Source of the DNA: CAYFLR01 sp964343805 | GTDB lineage: Bacteria; Bdellovibrionota_B; Oligoflexia; CAYFLR01 | DNA length: 64,000 bases | Direction: 5' to 3' | Assembly: GCA_964343805.1 (NCBI GenBank) | Contig: CAYFLR010000017.1 | Coordinates: 1-64,000 of the forward strand | In this document: positions 44,570 through 54,900 of the stretch, one piece after another | How positions within the stretch are numbered: position 1 is the first letter of the stretch | How the letters are laid out: each line of letters begins with the position of its first letter | The notes under the pieces: model-generated | What the model was told of the DNA's origin: nothing | Seen by the model: only the letters and a program-made list of their open reading frames with translations | Databases searched by the model: none | Translations under genes and position numbers: made by a program

Positions 44570-46486
44570 TTAGGACTCTTCAAACTCCGCATCTACAACA
44601 TCGTCATCTTTCTTGTCTTTAGTTGCATTTGGTTCCGCTTGATCGCCTTGAGGACCAGCTCCCGCTGCACCTTCAGCACCCGGCTGTTGAGACTGCTTGT
44701 ATATTAATTCAGCAATTTTATGAGATTCAGTTTGTAAAGCTTCCATCGCAGCTTTAATCTCTTCGGTGTTCTCAGTTTTCAAAGTCTCTCTTAACTTAGC
44801 AGACTTTTCTTCAATTTGAGAGGCCACATCAGGAGGAACTTTATCTTTATTTTCTTTGAGAGTTTTCTCTACCTGGTAAAGCATTGATTCAGCATTATTA
44901 CGAGTTTCAATACTCTCTTTCTTTTTCTTATCTTCTTCTGCATGAACTTCAGCGTCCTTAACCGCTTTATCGATTTCGTCATCAGATAAACCGCCAGTGG
45001 CTTGAATAGTAATCTTTTGCTCTTTGCCAGTACCTAAATCTTTGGCAGAAACATTTACCACACCATTGGCATCAATATTAAAAGTTACCTCAATTTGTGG
45101 AATTCCGCGAGGAGCAGCAGGAAGATCAACAAGACTAAAACGACCTAATGTTCTGGCATCACTCGCCATCTCACGCTCACCTTGTAACACGTGGATTTCA
45201 ACACTGGTTTGATTGTCAGCCGCAGTGGAGAAAATTTGAGATTTCTTGGTAGGAATAGTGGTGTTTCTCTCAATAAGTTTAGTCATCACTCCACCCAAGG
45301 TTTCAATACCAAGAGAAAGAGGAGTCACATCTAATAAGAGAACATCTTTTACATCACCAGCTAATACACCCGCCTGAACAGCAGCACCTAAGGAGACCAC
45401 TTCATCAGGGTTTACAGACTTATTAGGATCTTTACCAAAAACTTGCTTGATTTTCTCTTGAACTAAAGGAATACGAGTGGAACCACCCACTAAGAGGACC
45501 TCATCGATTTCGTTGATTGAGAGTCCCGCATCCTTGATAGCATTTTGACAAGGCTCTAAAGTAGATTCAACAATAGTCGCAATCAGCTCTTCAAACTTAG
45601 ATCTTTTTAAATTAATGGCTAAATGTTTAGGGCCACTGGCATCAGCAGTAATAAAAGGAAGATTAATCTCAGTTTCTACTGCGGTTGAAAGCTCTATTTT
45701 CGCCTTTTCAGCAGCTTCTTTTAATCTCTGCATGGCCATTTTATCAGCGGAAAGATCAATGCCACTGTCTTTTTTGAATTCAGCAGTCAAAAACTTGATA
45801 ATCTCTTCATCTACATTGTCTCCACCTAAATGGGTATTTCCATTAGTGGAAAGCACTTCAACTACATTTTCACCAACTTCCAAGATAGAGATATCAAAAG
45901 TACCGCCCCCAAAGTCATAAACAGCAATCTTCTCATCTTTTTTCTTATCCATTCCATAAGCAAGAGCTGCTGCGGTTGGCTCATTCACGATTCTCTTTAC
46001 TTCTAAGCCTGCAATTTTACCAGCATCAATAGTTGCTTGACGTTGAGAGTCATTAAAATAAGCGGGCACTGTAATAACAGCTTCTGTAATTTTCTCACCC
46101 AGGTAATCTTCTGCAGAGGCTTTTAATTTTTGTAGAACCTTAGAGGAAATTTCTGGCACGGAAAGATCTTTTCCCTGAATTTCCATGAAACACATGCCAC
46201 CACTGCCTTCTTTAATCTTGAAAGGCATTTTACCTGCTTCTTCAGATCTCTCATTAAATTTACTCCCGATAAAACGTTTCGCAGAGTAAATTGTGTTAGT
46301 TGGGTTAGTTACTGCTTGCCTTTTAGCAACTTGACCAACCAAGGTTTCATCATCTTTAGTTACCGCAACAATAGAAGGGGTTGTTCGACCACCCTCAGAG
46401 TTTGTAATAATAGTAGGTACGCCACTCTCCATAACGGAAACTACTGAATTCGTGGTTCCTAAGTCGATTCCGATTATCTTGCCCAT
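44570..46486 (-). CDS. dnaK: Molecular chaperone DnaK (Hsp70)
   Basis: The start ATG at 46486 (MGKIIGIDLGTTNSVV) is chosen for GGAGGAGAC just upstream; a longer frame from 46498 adds four residues only. The 638-residue protein has the ATPase domain (DLGTTNS, AVYDFGGGTFDIS, LVGGSTRIP), the linker DVLLLDVTPLSLGIETLGG and the substrate domain, ending DDDVVDAEFEES. DnaK folds and rescues proteins with DnaJ and GrpE, whose genes are not adjacent here. A sigma-70-like promoter precedes it. Confidence 0.98.
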   Translation of the reverse strand: MGKIIGIDLGTTNSVVSVMESGVPTIITNSEGGRTTPSIVAVTKDDETLVGQVAKRQAVTNPTNTIYSAKRFIGSKFNERSEEAGKMPFKIKEGSGGMCFMEIQGKDLSVPEISSKVLQKLKASAEDYLGEKITEAVITVPAYFNDSQRQATIDAGKIAGLEVKRIVNEPTAAALAYGMDKKKDEKIAVYDFGGGTFDISILEVGENVVEVLSTNGNTHLGGDNVDEEIIKFLTAEFKKDSGIDLSADKMAMQRLKEAAEKAKIELSTAVETEINLPFITADASGPKHLAINLKRSKFEELIATIVESTLEPCQNAIKDAGLSINEIDEVLLVGGSTRIPLVQEKIKQVFGKDPNKSVNPDEVVSLGAAVQAGVLAGDVKDVLLLDVTPLSLGIETLGGVMTKLIERNTTIPTKKSQIFSTAADNQTSVEIHVLQGEREMASDARTLGRFSLVDLPAAPRGIPQIEVTFNIDANGVVNVSAKDLGTGKEQKITIQATGGLSDDEIDKAVKDAEVHAEEDKKKKESIETRNNAESMLYQVEKTLKENKDKVPPDVASQIEEKSAKLRETLKTENTEEIKAAMEALQTESHKIAELIYKQSQQPGAEGAAGAGPQGDQAEPNATKDKKDDDVVDAEFEES

Positions 46487-46537
46487 TGTCTCCTCCATTT
46501 ATATTAAGCTATTTAGCTTCAATTACTGTAGAAACTA

Positions 46538-46565
46538 AAGGTAAGCATCACTTAAAATTTGTCAA
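46538..46565 (-). promoter_or_regulatory. Probable dnaK promoter
   Basis: On the minus strand a perfect -35 TTGACA (46565-46560) is followed by 16 bases and TACCTT (46543-46538), a weak -10. I see no CIRCE operator for HrcA and no sigma-32-type CCCCAT -10. Transcription would start about 45 bases before the ribosome site. Confidence 0.5.
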
Positions 46566-46685
46566 GAGAAGGATGAGCTTTTTTTGAAAGCTTGCCTCAA
46601 ATGACGAGATTCGGTAAAATAAAATCAACCACTTAATAAGTTTAGAAGGTTTTTTAATCTTTCAATGGAACCATAGGACTGACCC

Positions 46686-47783
46686 ATGAGAGACATGCTA
46701 TGCCCCAAGTGTAACAATGCCATAAGTTACCACGTGGACGATTATGTTTACATTTGTGACTACTGCTCCACCACCTTCTGCCTTAATGATCATGGTGATA
46801 AGCAACGTATCACTGATCACTTTATCTTACCCAACCGCTATGATGTGGAGAAATCTCGCCAACGATTCTTTGATTATCTTACTCGAAATTTCCACAAAAC
46901 TGTCTTGGTGAACAAAGAGTTTTTTATTAAAAAAATCTTCGGTAACCTCATGCCATATTGGGTGGTGTCTTTAGAAGCTAATACCACCTGGGCTGGTCAT
47001 AGCGAAAAAAAGCATATTGCCGAAGGTTTAGATGATAATAACAGTGTTAAATTTGCCTTAGAGTCAGGGTCATTTAACAAGAAGTACCGATGGAGCATCC
47101 TCGCACGTAACAATATCACTGAGTTTTGGGGTTTAAGCCGACTTCATGAGATCAGCGACCCGATCCACATAGACTGGGATGGTTTCTCTTTTGATGAAAA
47201 TCTGGGTAAGAATGATAATGCTGAGAAAAGTCTGTACGAGCAGCGCGAATTTTTTAACACCAAATTTGGAAAAGGGGTTCCCATTATGGCGCCCCAATCC
47301 GATGAACGCAATGCCATAGAAAAAACTAAAGAACAATTGAATGAGTTTCATCGTAGAATTGCTAAAACCATGGTCGGAGAACTCAATGAATACCGCACTT
47401 CATTTGAAATTGCTGGTATTCAGCTCATTCACATCCCCCTTTGGCACATCTGTTATGTGTATAGACCCGCAGGATTACTCAAATATTTTTATAAATCCAC
47501 TGAAAAATGGGCCCTTTTAAATGGTTGCACAGGCTCCATTATTCAATTTGAACACCCCATGAACAAAGACGACAAGGTGTTTATTAATCTTTTTATCTCT
47601 CTCTCTTTTGCCGCCCTGTTTGCAGTGCTCGGATTTAATATTAGTCCCCTCTTCTTTATTCTCACCGTTTTTCTTGTGATAATCACTAGTTTATCAGCGG
47701 TTAAATCCTATGGGGTCCGAAAGCGAGATCCAGATCTTACTCCTGCGCCGGTTTCAGAACAGCCGGCAGAACCCGCTCAATAA
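46686..47783 (+). CDS. Zinc-ribbon membrane protein of unknown function
   Basis: The 365-residue protein starts with a zinc ribbon, MLCPKCNNAISYHVDDYVYICDYC (CxxC...CxxC, residues about 4-29). A large soluble part with FILPNRYDVEKSRQRFFDYL follows, then two hydrophobic segments near residues 300-340 (FINLFISLSFAALFAVLGF and FFILTVFLVIITSLSAV) and a Pro-rich tail. It is likely an inner-membrane protein with its bulk in the cytoplasm. Function is unknown. The gene is transcribed away from dnaK and toward the pilin cluster, with 160 bases to the next gene. Confidence 0.72.
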   Translation: MRDMLCPKCNNAISYHVDDYVYICDYCSTTFCLNDHGDKQRITDHFILPNRYDVEKSRQRFFDYLTRNFHKTVLVNKEFFIKKIFGNLMPYWVVSLEANTTWAGHSEKKHIAEGLDDNNSVKFALESGSFNKKYRWSILARNNITEFWGLSRLHEISDPIHIDWDGFSFDENLGKNDNAEKSLYEQREFFNTKFGKGVPIMAPQSDERNAIEKTKEQLNEFHRRIAKTMVGELNEYRTSFEIAGIQLIHIPLWHICYVYRPAGLLKYFYKSTEKWALLNGCTGSIIQFEHPMNKDDKVFINLFISLSFAALFAVLGFNISPLFFILTVFLVIITSLSAVKSYGVRKRDPDLTPAPVSEQPAEPAQ

Positions 47784-47852
47784 TTCCACATTTCTTTCAT
47801 CTCCCGCTAACTATTTAGTTAAAAAACAGTTTTTTACCATTCCTAAGCCTGG

Positions 47853-47858
47853 TATAAT
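47853..47858 (+). promoter_or_regulatory. Extended -10 promoter of the minor-pilin cluster
   Basis: TGGTATAAT provides a TGn extension and a perfect -10 hexamer. It overlaps a small palindrome GGTATA-ATTA-TATACC (47851-47866) that could serve as an operator. There is no good -35. A second TATAAT lies at 47897-47902. The leader to the ATG at 47944 is about 80 bases. Confidence 0.5.
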
Positions 47859-47943
47859 TATATACCGATAATAATAATATCAGTGGGACTAGGCTTATAA
47901 TTTAAACCCAAACCCAAAAAGCATGGGGTCTAAATAGGGGGAA

Positions 47944-50900
47944 ATGCTTGTGGTTCAATATGTTTCAAACCAAAAGGGTTCGTTTATTGTCACCGCTTTA
48001 CTACTTAGTATGGCATTATTAATTACGGGCTTAGGTCTAATAAAGTATGTATCTTTCAACCGGACTCAGACCACGAAAACTCTGAAATCCAGCAGTGAGG
48101 AGACCACTCTTACCAATATCCATCAGCTCCTCGCCAAAGAGATCTCTGGAGGACATAGTACACTGTCCACCTCTTCAGGAAAAGACCTACAGACAACCAT
48201 GTACAATTTTTTCTACACTAACGTATTTGGTTTCGACAAAGAAAATATTAAGGCGGCTGACTCAGAAAAGAGTTTTACCTGGTGGGATGCAGAATCTTTA
48301 GATAAAGATGACTCTTTAGATCCGCCAGAGCCAGACCATACCCTTTCTCTCAGATATAAAAGTGGTGAAAATTCAGAAATCTATCTTCCCTCAGTAGGTG
48401 GCAGAACTCTAAATTTAAAAACCATGCTCGTCTCCTCGCCTTATAATTTCTTTCAATGCGCACTCCATCCAGCTTGTAACGTAGAATCTACAGGACGACC
48501 AGCATCTCCTTGGTCAAAGTATTTCTTCGAGCACTCCATCAACGGAAAAGAAGATTTTAGGATATTAGATGTCAACGACCCCTATGATTTTAACTCCTTT
48601 CCTAAAACAGTTTTAGTACAAACCGTAGGAACCTACCTTGCGGATGATGAACTGACCAACCTAGCAGCAGACCCCACATTGCAAACCTCTACAAACCTTT
48701 ATACTGCCCTGGTTCTGCAAGAAGAGTTCATTATAGATAAGGAGAGTTATTCTGACTTTGCCTTAATCGTTGACTTTTCCAAATTGGTGATACCCAACGA
48801 CCTTATTGTAATAGGGAAAGCCTATATACCTAACTTAAATACCAGTGCTACTAAACTGGATAATATCACATTCGTGGGACCTAGTTCCAATCGAATTGGA
48901 CAGCTACTCACCCATAATACCAGCGATAATGTGATTCCTGATTTGGATGGAGGAAAGTACTATCCCACTGCTCATAAACGAATCAATAGTCTAGCCTCCC
49001 ATCGATGGAACGCCTCTGGTCATTCAACTAGACCCATTTTATATGATTTAAAAAGAACTGCTGAAGACGGCACAGTTTGGGAGTTTGGAACATTGGACGC
49101 TGTTTTCTATCACGCTCGACCTAGCAGACGGGCGTCCTCTCCTTACAACAATATTTTCCCCAAAAGTGGGCCTAGTGATCCTATTGACGAAAATAACCTC
49201 GAATCACAGTATGTAAACTACTCTTTTGGCTATTTTAGCGCTTCAGAAGATGGCTCCACAGAATATTCTATTCGAAAAGCTAACGGTATCTATGTAGCTG
49301 ACGCCTCAACAGAGCTTAACTCTACCCCTGCATTAATTCCAACAATTTCAGCTTTTACCCAAGAGCAAGAAGGATATAGTCATAGACAGTGTGTAGGTGG
49401 AGCAGGTTGTAAGATTGGCCAAGTAGCCTCTTATTTTGCTTCTTTAAGCCCCTCTACCACTGGAGATGGAGACTTAAGCTTTAAAGTTTTTGAAACCATT
49501 GGGGTAAAAACTGGTGGATCTGATATCTTTGGAGAAAAAAATCTGGTTATCAAATTAACCTGTAATCAAACATCCACAGAACCTTTAAATACTGCATCCA
49601 TGGCAGAAAAATCTGGGCAACAAGAAAGAGATGAGTTTTTCAAACTGCTTGCTCGGAACACTCATTGCGTGCAATTAGACGGTGGAATAGGTAAAGATTC
49701 AAAAGCAGCTCTCACCCTATCTTCCAACTACCAAATCCCAATTAAATTTACTAAAGCTGAACATACTTCGGAAGATATCCTTAATCTTCTCAAACCACCC
49801 ACTGCAAATCCGGCAGCTCCTTGGGGCCACTACATTGTCCATGATAATGAACTCTCTTATAATGACGCAGATATTGATAAATGCAGTAATCCAAAGACCT
49901 GCGATAATATTTGGGAAGGACCGAATGGTGGTAAAATTTTCGATAAACTTTATCTGCCCGAAAGTATCTTGTATTATACGGCTGATAATCATTATAGTCT
50001 AAAAAAGAACAACGAAGGCGACTTTAACAATCTTGATAAAGCCGGAATAGAAGCCTCTGCCTACTCCCCCCAGTTTGGATTTTTTCCTGAAGCAGGTTTT
50101 AGCGCCAGTCCCTTCCAGGAATATTATTATATGAAACCTTGGATGATTGATAATGTGGAGTATGCTGGAAACTCACGGGATTTTATTCCCACTATCCGTC
50201 TAAAATATGACGATGGATCAACTGACGCCCAATGCCTTTACAGTTCCCTTTCTGGTTGGGAATCTATTGATAGTAATGATGGAGGAGGTGGAGAAGACGG
50301 AGTTGGTATACCTACCGAGTTTACCGATGATTTTAAAGATAACTGTCGAGACATGAAACGCTTTATCGAAAAGGGCCTGTTTCCTCCCTCCGACAGCTCC
50401 CAACCAAACAGCTATCCCTATGCGAGAAAAGCTCTGTTTAGAGGAATCAAACAGATCATGAGGCGTAAAGTAGAAAAGTCTTTAGGGAAAGGAACCATGA
50501 AATTTGGCGATACAAATTCCCTTTATGCTCCACTTTCTTCCAAATTTAATTGGATTGAACAGGAAAATAACCCGGTTATTCCTCTCCAGCTGAGCCGTAT
50601 TGGCCTTGGTGGGAACTATTCAGGAGCCAAGTTTCTGAGGATATTTGCCCACGAGTCCGCTCTGAGGCAGGTAAATGTGGAATCTTTTGGTGCTGTATAT
50701 GATGAAGGCCCCTACACCCTTCTGGTAGAAGGAGATCTTACCATCGATCAACCCATCCACAGCTATGATAGAAGTATTCGCTTAGGAATCATGGTTACCG
50801 GTAACGTAACCATTAAAGCCACAGCAGGTAATTGCACTCAAATTAATCAAAATGCCAAGAACCGGCGACTAGATGCCTTTATCATGGCCGGAGGTAACAT

Positions 50901-51237
50901 CACCTTTGAAGCCATTACCATAGATGATGAAGAATGTGATGATGCCAGAGACATGATAGATAATGGTGAAGATGCAGATGCCCGCTTCTTGATTTCAGGG
51001 GGTCTTGCTGCCTATGGTACTATCAACTTTGGATCAAATGATATCATTATAGAGAATGACCGTAATCAAGGTTCCTTTATCCGTCCTCCAGGCTTTGGAG
51101 ATACGGGAGTTTACCCTATCATACGTAGTTCATCTCGTATGATGCGCTTTAGTCTTTTAGACTCTGAAAGTCCTGCACTTAAGTTTTTGCAGGGCACTGA
51201 GCCTATTGACAGAAGGGATATGGAGAGTGACAGATGA
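47944..51237 (+). CDS. Giant PilX-like minor pilin or exported adhesin
   Basis: The N-terminus (QKGSFIVTALLLSMALLITGLGLI) is a pilin-like hydrophobic helix of the PilX/GspK type, which lacks the usual Glu5. The remaining 1060 residues are an extracellular part far larger than PilX (normally under 200). It has paired Cys and Gly- and Asn-rich strands, and a C-terminal region (LTIDQPIHSYDRSIRLGIMVTGNVTIKA) with beta-helix-like GNVT and GGNIT turns. The stop overlaps the next start (ATGA). PilX-like proteins can sit at the pilus tip. The order PilX-PilV-PilW-like with a vWA domain suggests these three are the minor-pilin tip set of a type IV pilus. Function is inference. Confidence 0.75.
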   Translation: MLVVQYVSNQKGSFIVTALLLSMALLITGLGLIKYVSFNRTQTTKTLKSSSEETTLTNIHQLLAKEISGGHSTLSTSSGKDLQTTMYNFFYTNVFGFDKENIKAADSEKSFTWWDAESLDKDDSLDPPEPDHTLSLRYKSGENSEIYLPSVGGRTLNLKTMLVSSPYNFFQCALHPACNVESTGRPASPWSKYFFEHSINGKEDFRILDVNDPYDFNSFPKTVLVQTVGTYLADDELTNLAADPTLQTSTNLYTALVLQEEFIIDKESYSDFALIVDFSKLVIPNDLIVIGKAYIPNLNTSATKLDNITFVGPSSNRIGQLLTHNTSDNVIPDLDGGKYYPTAHKRINSLASHRWNASGHSTRPILYDLKRTAEDGTVWEFGTLDAVFYHARPSRRASSPYNNIFPKSGPSDPIDENNLESQYVNYSFGYFSASEDGSTEYSIRKANGIYVADASTELNSTPALIPTISAFTQEQEGYSHRQCVGGAGCKIGQVASYFASLSPSTTGDGDLSFKVFETIGVKTGGSDIFGEKNLVIKLTCNQTSTEPLNTASMAEKSGQQERDEFFKLLARNTHCVQLDGGIGKDSKAALTLSSNYQIPIKFTKAEHTSEDILNLLKPPTANPAAPWGHYIVHDNELSYNDADIDKCSNPKTCDNIWEGPNGGKIFDKLYLPESILYYTADNHYSLKKNNEGDFNNLDKAGIEASAYSPQFGFFPEAGFSASPFQEYYYMKPWMIDNVEYAGNSRDFIPTIRLKYDDGSTDAQCLYSSLSGWESIDSNDGGGGEDGVGIPTEFTDDFKDNCRDMKRFIEKGLFPPSDSSQPNSYPYARKALFRGIKQIMRRKVEKSLGKGTMKFGDTNSLYAPLSSKFNWIEQENNPVIPLQLSRIGLGGNYSGAKFLRIFAHESALRQVNVESFGAVYDEGPYTLLVEGDLTIDQPIHSYDRSIRLGIMVTGNVTIKATAGNCTQINQNAKNRRLDAFIMAGGNITFEAITIDDEECDDARDMIDNGEDADARFLISGGLAAYGTINFGSNDIIIENDRNQGSFIRPPGFGDTGVYPIIRSSSRMMRFSLLDSESPALKFLQGTEPIDRRDMESDR

Positions 51238-51920
51238 AATATAGAAGAAGAATAGCCGGTTTTTCGCTCCTTGAGTTAGGCGTAGCAGCCATTCTAATTA
51301 CGGTTTCGAGTATCGGGATTATTAGCTTGGTCAACTATGGAACTAAGCTCAATAATCGGCAACGCCGTAAAATTGTCGGAACCCAGCTCCTCAATGAGGG
51401 GATTCAGATTCGTCTGCAAGCTGCCACTGGTAAAAAAATCACCGCTGCTAGATCAAAAGATGGAGAACTTCCATGGAATTTAATGCCTGAATCCTATACG
51501 GTAGGAGCCAGTGGAACAGATCATATGGATTATTCTCTATGTAGCTTTCAAACCCTTAAAGACCCCAGTTTGAATGCTGAAATCGGAAAAAGCTTACCCC
51601 CTGTGTCCCCTTCTCTTCGCAGCTACTTTCTCTTCTCAGTTATTGCTAATGATTTTACTCTCCAAACAGCACTAAGCGACTTAAAACCCTATGGATATAA
51701 TGATTCGAGTAGTTGGGAGCACTTTATATTCCCCAATATTTTTGTTGAAGATGGAACCTCCACCTTGGATCAAGCATCATTAACTGCAATACGGGGAGCT
51801 AACTATAGGATACTTTTTACCGCACTGCTCTTTCCCATGGAGGAAAAGCGTGTGGATGGAGAAAGGTTCTTTATTTATGAAGTCATTCAACGTCAAACTA
51901 TTATCCCAGAAGAGGAATGA
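51234..51920 (+). CDS. PilV-like minor pilin
   Basis: The 228-residue protein has the prepilin site RRIAGFSLLELGVAAILITVSSIGI, with cleavage after Gly, Phe+1 and Glu+5, followed by the hydrophobic helix. The rest is an extracellular domain without an identified fold. It sits between the giant PilX-like protein and the vWA pilin, with an ATGA overlap at its start and a 3-base spacer at its end. It would be processed by a prepilin peptidase and built into the pilus. PilV is an order-based name. Confidence 0.85.
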   Translation: MKYRRRIAGFSLLELGVAAILITVSSIGIISLVNYGTKLNNRQRRKIVGTQLLNEGIQIRLQAATGKKITAARSKDGELPWNLMPESYTVGASGTDHMDYSLCSFQTLKDPSLNAEIGKSLPPVSPSLRSYFLFSVIANDFTLQTALSDLKPYGYNDSSSWEHFIFPNIFVEDGTSTLDQASLTAIRGANYRILFTALLFPMEEKRVDGERFFIYEVIQRQTIIPEEE

Positions 51921-51923
51921 GAA

Positions 51924-54900
51924 ATGAATAAAACTGCAAATAATGTAAGTAAAAAAGCTCTTTTTCCTAGAAATACTGGTTTTTCTTTATTGGAACTCAT
52001 GGTGGCCTTAGGCATTGGTACCATGCTTATGACCGCGGTCACTTCCAACTTCTCCCAAATTGGAAGTTTCTTTGGAAAAATTCGCCAAGAATCCTCACGA
52101 ATGATGGAACTGCAGCGAATGGGAAAGATAATGAAACAAGATTCGGATCCAGGAAGTTTGACTGGGGGTATCTTTAATTTCAAAGACAAGCTCTCTGATG
52201 TCATTGACACCCGAGATGCTAATAAAAAAGATATTTATAGCATTTTTAACCCAAAAATTGTCTCCTTTGAAAACCTTTCTGGAGAGCCCATATCTTTTAC
52301 TGACTACACTTCCTCGGTTAAGGATGAATCTATACGTTACGATGCAATGGCAGTAAGAATGCATCTATTGCGTTCAATTAAACAATATGAAGTAGTTGAT
52401 ATTTTTGGAAGTGACACCAACACCATTATTAAAGTTAAGGGGAAAAAGGCCCCACCAAAACCTGAGGGCAGTAGACGTTATGCCGGCCTCTTAGTCAACA
52501 CCTCTGTTTCTAATCGTTTTTTTAAAGAAGAGCATAATTTAAAGTCACGTTTGAGATTTCGAAAATTCGGACTGATTGCCTTTTCCGTTGAAGAGAAACC
52601 GAGCGACGGAGGTGAAGACAGTGAAGATTATTTAGAATTCAAATTAGTAGAGAACACGGAAGACAACTATGTTACTGATTTAATAAGTAAATTCCATGGG
52701 CTTTTTGGCGCGGCCATTGAAGAATCACCCGAAGTTAACCCCTTTGGTTACCAACTCTATTACCCTGCGAAAAAAGATGAAACCATCTTCACTAGTTTTA
52801 ATGAAATAACCGGCCCCAATGATCAGGTAAAATATCATTTTGTCTCTTTAGAACAAGAAAAAAGATACAGAAGAGAATCGCCGGATGGTAAGCTCACCAA
52901 AAAAAATGTGGGAGCTGGTGATAAAGAACATTTTGGTTACACTGGACCTGTGGTTCACTTGGTGGAAATTATCGAGTATCTCATCCTCCCTACTAAAAAA
53001 AATCAAGAAGCCTCTGCAGAAGAACAACTTTTAGACCCCGATGATGATCTCAGCGCAACCAATGCTAAAAAAGACCGAATGCCCTATCGATCTGTATTTC
53101 GTAGTACTTATCCCTGTACTGTTGGAAAACGAAATCCGGCAAGAGGATTTCTAATTGAGGATGGACCCTATGGAGTAGCTGATGTTAAAAGAGGATGCGG
53201 AACGGTACGCCTATTGAAAGATGTCGGTGTTAACGAATTTGATATAAAGCTTCAACAAAGTGCTGATGGGTCGAATTTTTTCAACAGCCCAGAACTTTCA
53301 ATGGGTTTGAATTCAAGAAAGGTAAGACCAGGAAGAGCGCCTGATCGTGGTTACGGTGGTTCTAGTAAAGGAATTAGTTTTGGTGGTCTCGTTCAAAGAG
53401 TCATACCTGGAAGAATGGCTAAACCACGGAGGAAACCAGACCTCCAATCGGACGAATCCTACTTAGACTCCTCCGTCGCGGCAAGAGTGGTTCTTCCTTG
53501 CAACTATCTTAAAGGAATCACCCTGGATGTAGATGCCGATTTAGAGAATGTTTTCCTCCCTCGAGTTTGTACAGGTTCCTCGGCAGCAGAAAACATGGAT
53601 GCGGAGGATGAAAGATATGCCAAAATTCAATCACAAAACCCGGCTGATATAATCTTTCTCTTGGACAACACCGGTTCTATGAAGCCTTTTCAAAAGGGTC
53701 TTGAAAGATATTTGACCGCTTTTATGAGACAACTTTCTGCAGCCACTAATCTCAGCTTTTATCTCCATTATCGAGGTTATAAAGATGGAAAACATGAATA
53801 TAAATTCACAGCTCTTGATAACGATAAATTTGGTCCTCAAGTAAGAAAGGTGGCATGGCCTAGGTCTAACATTCGATCCAAAGTAGCAAGATTACGACCC
53901 AAGGCAGGGACAAGTTCCATTAGCTACTATTATGACAACTTCGCTCCCGTCTGTCCCCTTGATAAAGAATTTGTTGATAATGGTAAATACGACTCCGGCG
54001 CTGTAAATCCCCCGGTCCCAAAAGCCATTGTACAGATGGTATCACATATAAAAAGCCTCAGCATTAAGGGAGGCGAGGACGAGCCTGAGAACCCAGCAAA
54101 TGCTATAGCCAATGCTTTGCAACCAAACTGGTGGGATGAAGGTGCAAAAAACTGCCTCCATGGATCTGCCAATAGCACCTATCATACTAATAAAGGAGAT
54201 TGTGTTTATAACCCTAATGATCAACATCATCTGAGCACCACAACAAAAAATGCCTTTGGTGCTCTTCAGCTCAACCAACTTCCTGACTTTTATGCAGCAC
54301 TTTATGGCTATGGAAACACCCAAACCGGTCTGAACTTCACCAGTAAAGTTAAACCTCAGGGTACTAAAATTGCGATCAGCTCTCTCCTCCCCGATAACTA
54401 CTTCGAATATGACCCCAATGACCCCAACGGCAGAAAAAACTTAACTCTTATGGTTCTTATCACCGATACATGGCCAGCCATTCCAAATGCCACCAAAGAC
54501 CGAACTTCAGAAAATGGAGTAAAACAACCCTGTTGGGACAGAGGGAATCCCTCTAGTTCTTATGATATAGGAAATAATTTTATCCCCTTTCTCACCTTCA
54601 ATATGACCGCTGCGGATGCCGGTCTTGGTTCGTCCAAAAGAGTTCTTAACTTAGAAGAAACTCAGTTGGGTAATATTTGGCGAGACACCTTTCTTTATTA
54701 CTATATTGTGCCTAAAACTCGGCTTCAATGTGACTATAAATTTACAAAGCAAAATGAATCGAATTTAACTCCCTCTGAAATTACTCCCACCAATTATGAG
54801 GACGGAGTTCCAGTCAATCCCTACCTCAGCGTACATGATCACTATTATATTAGAGACCCCGACTATAAAGCGAATCGACCCCGCTGGATACAGGCCCTCT

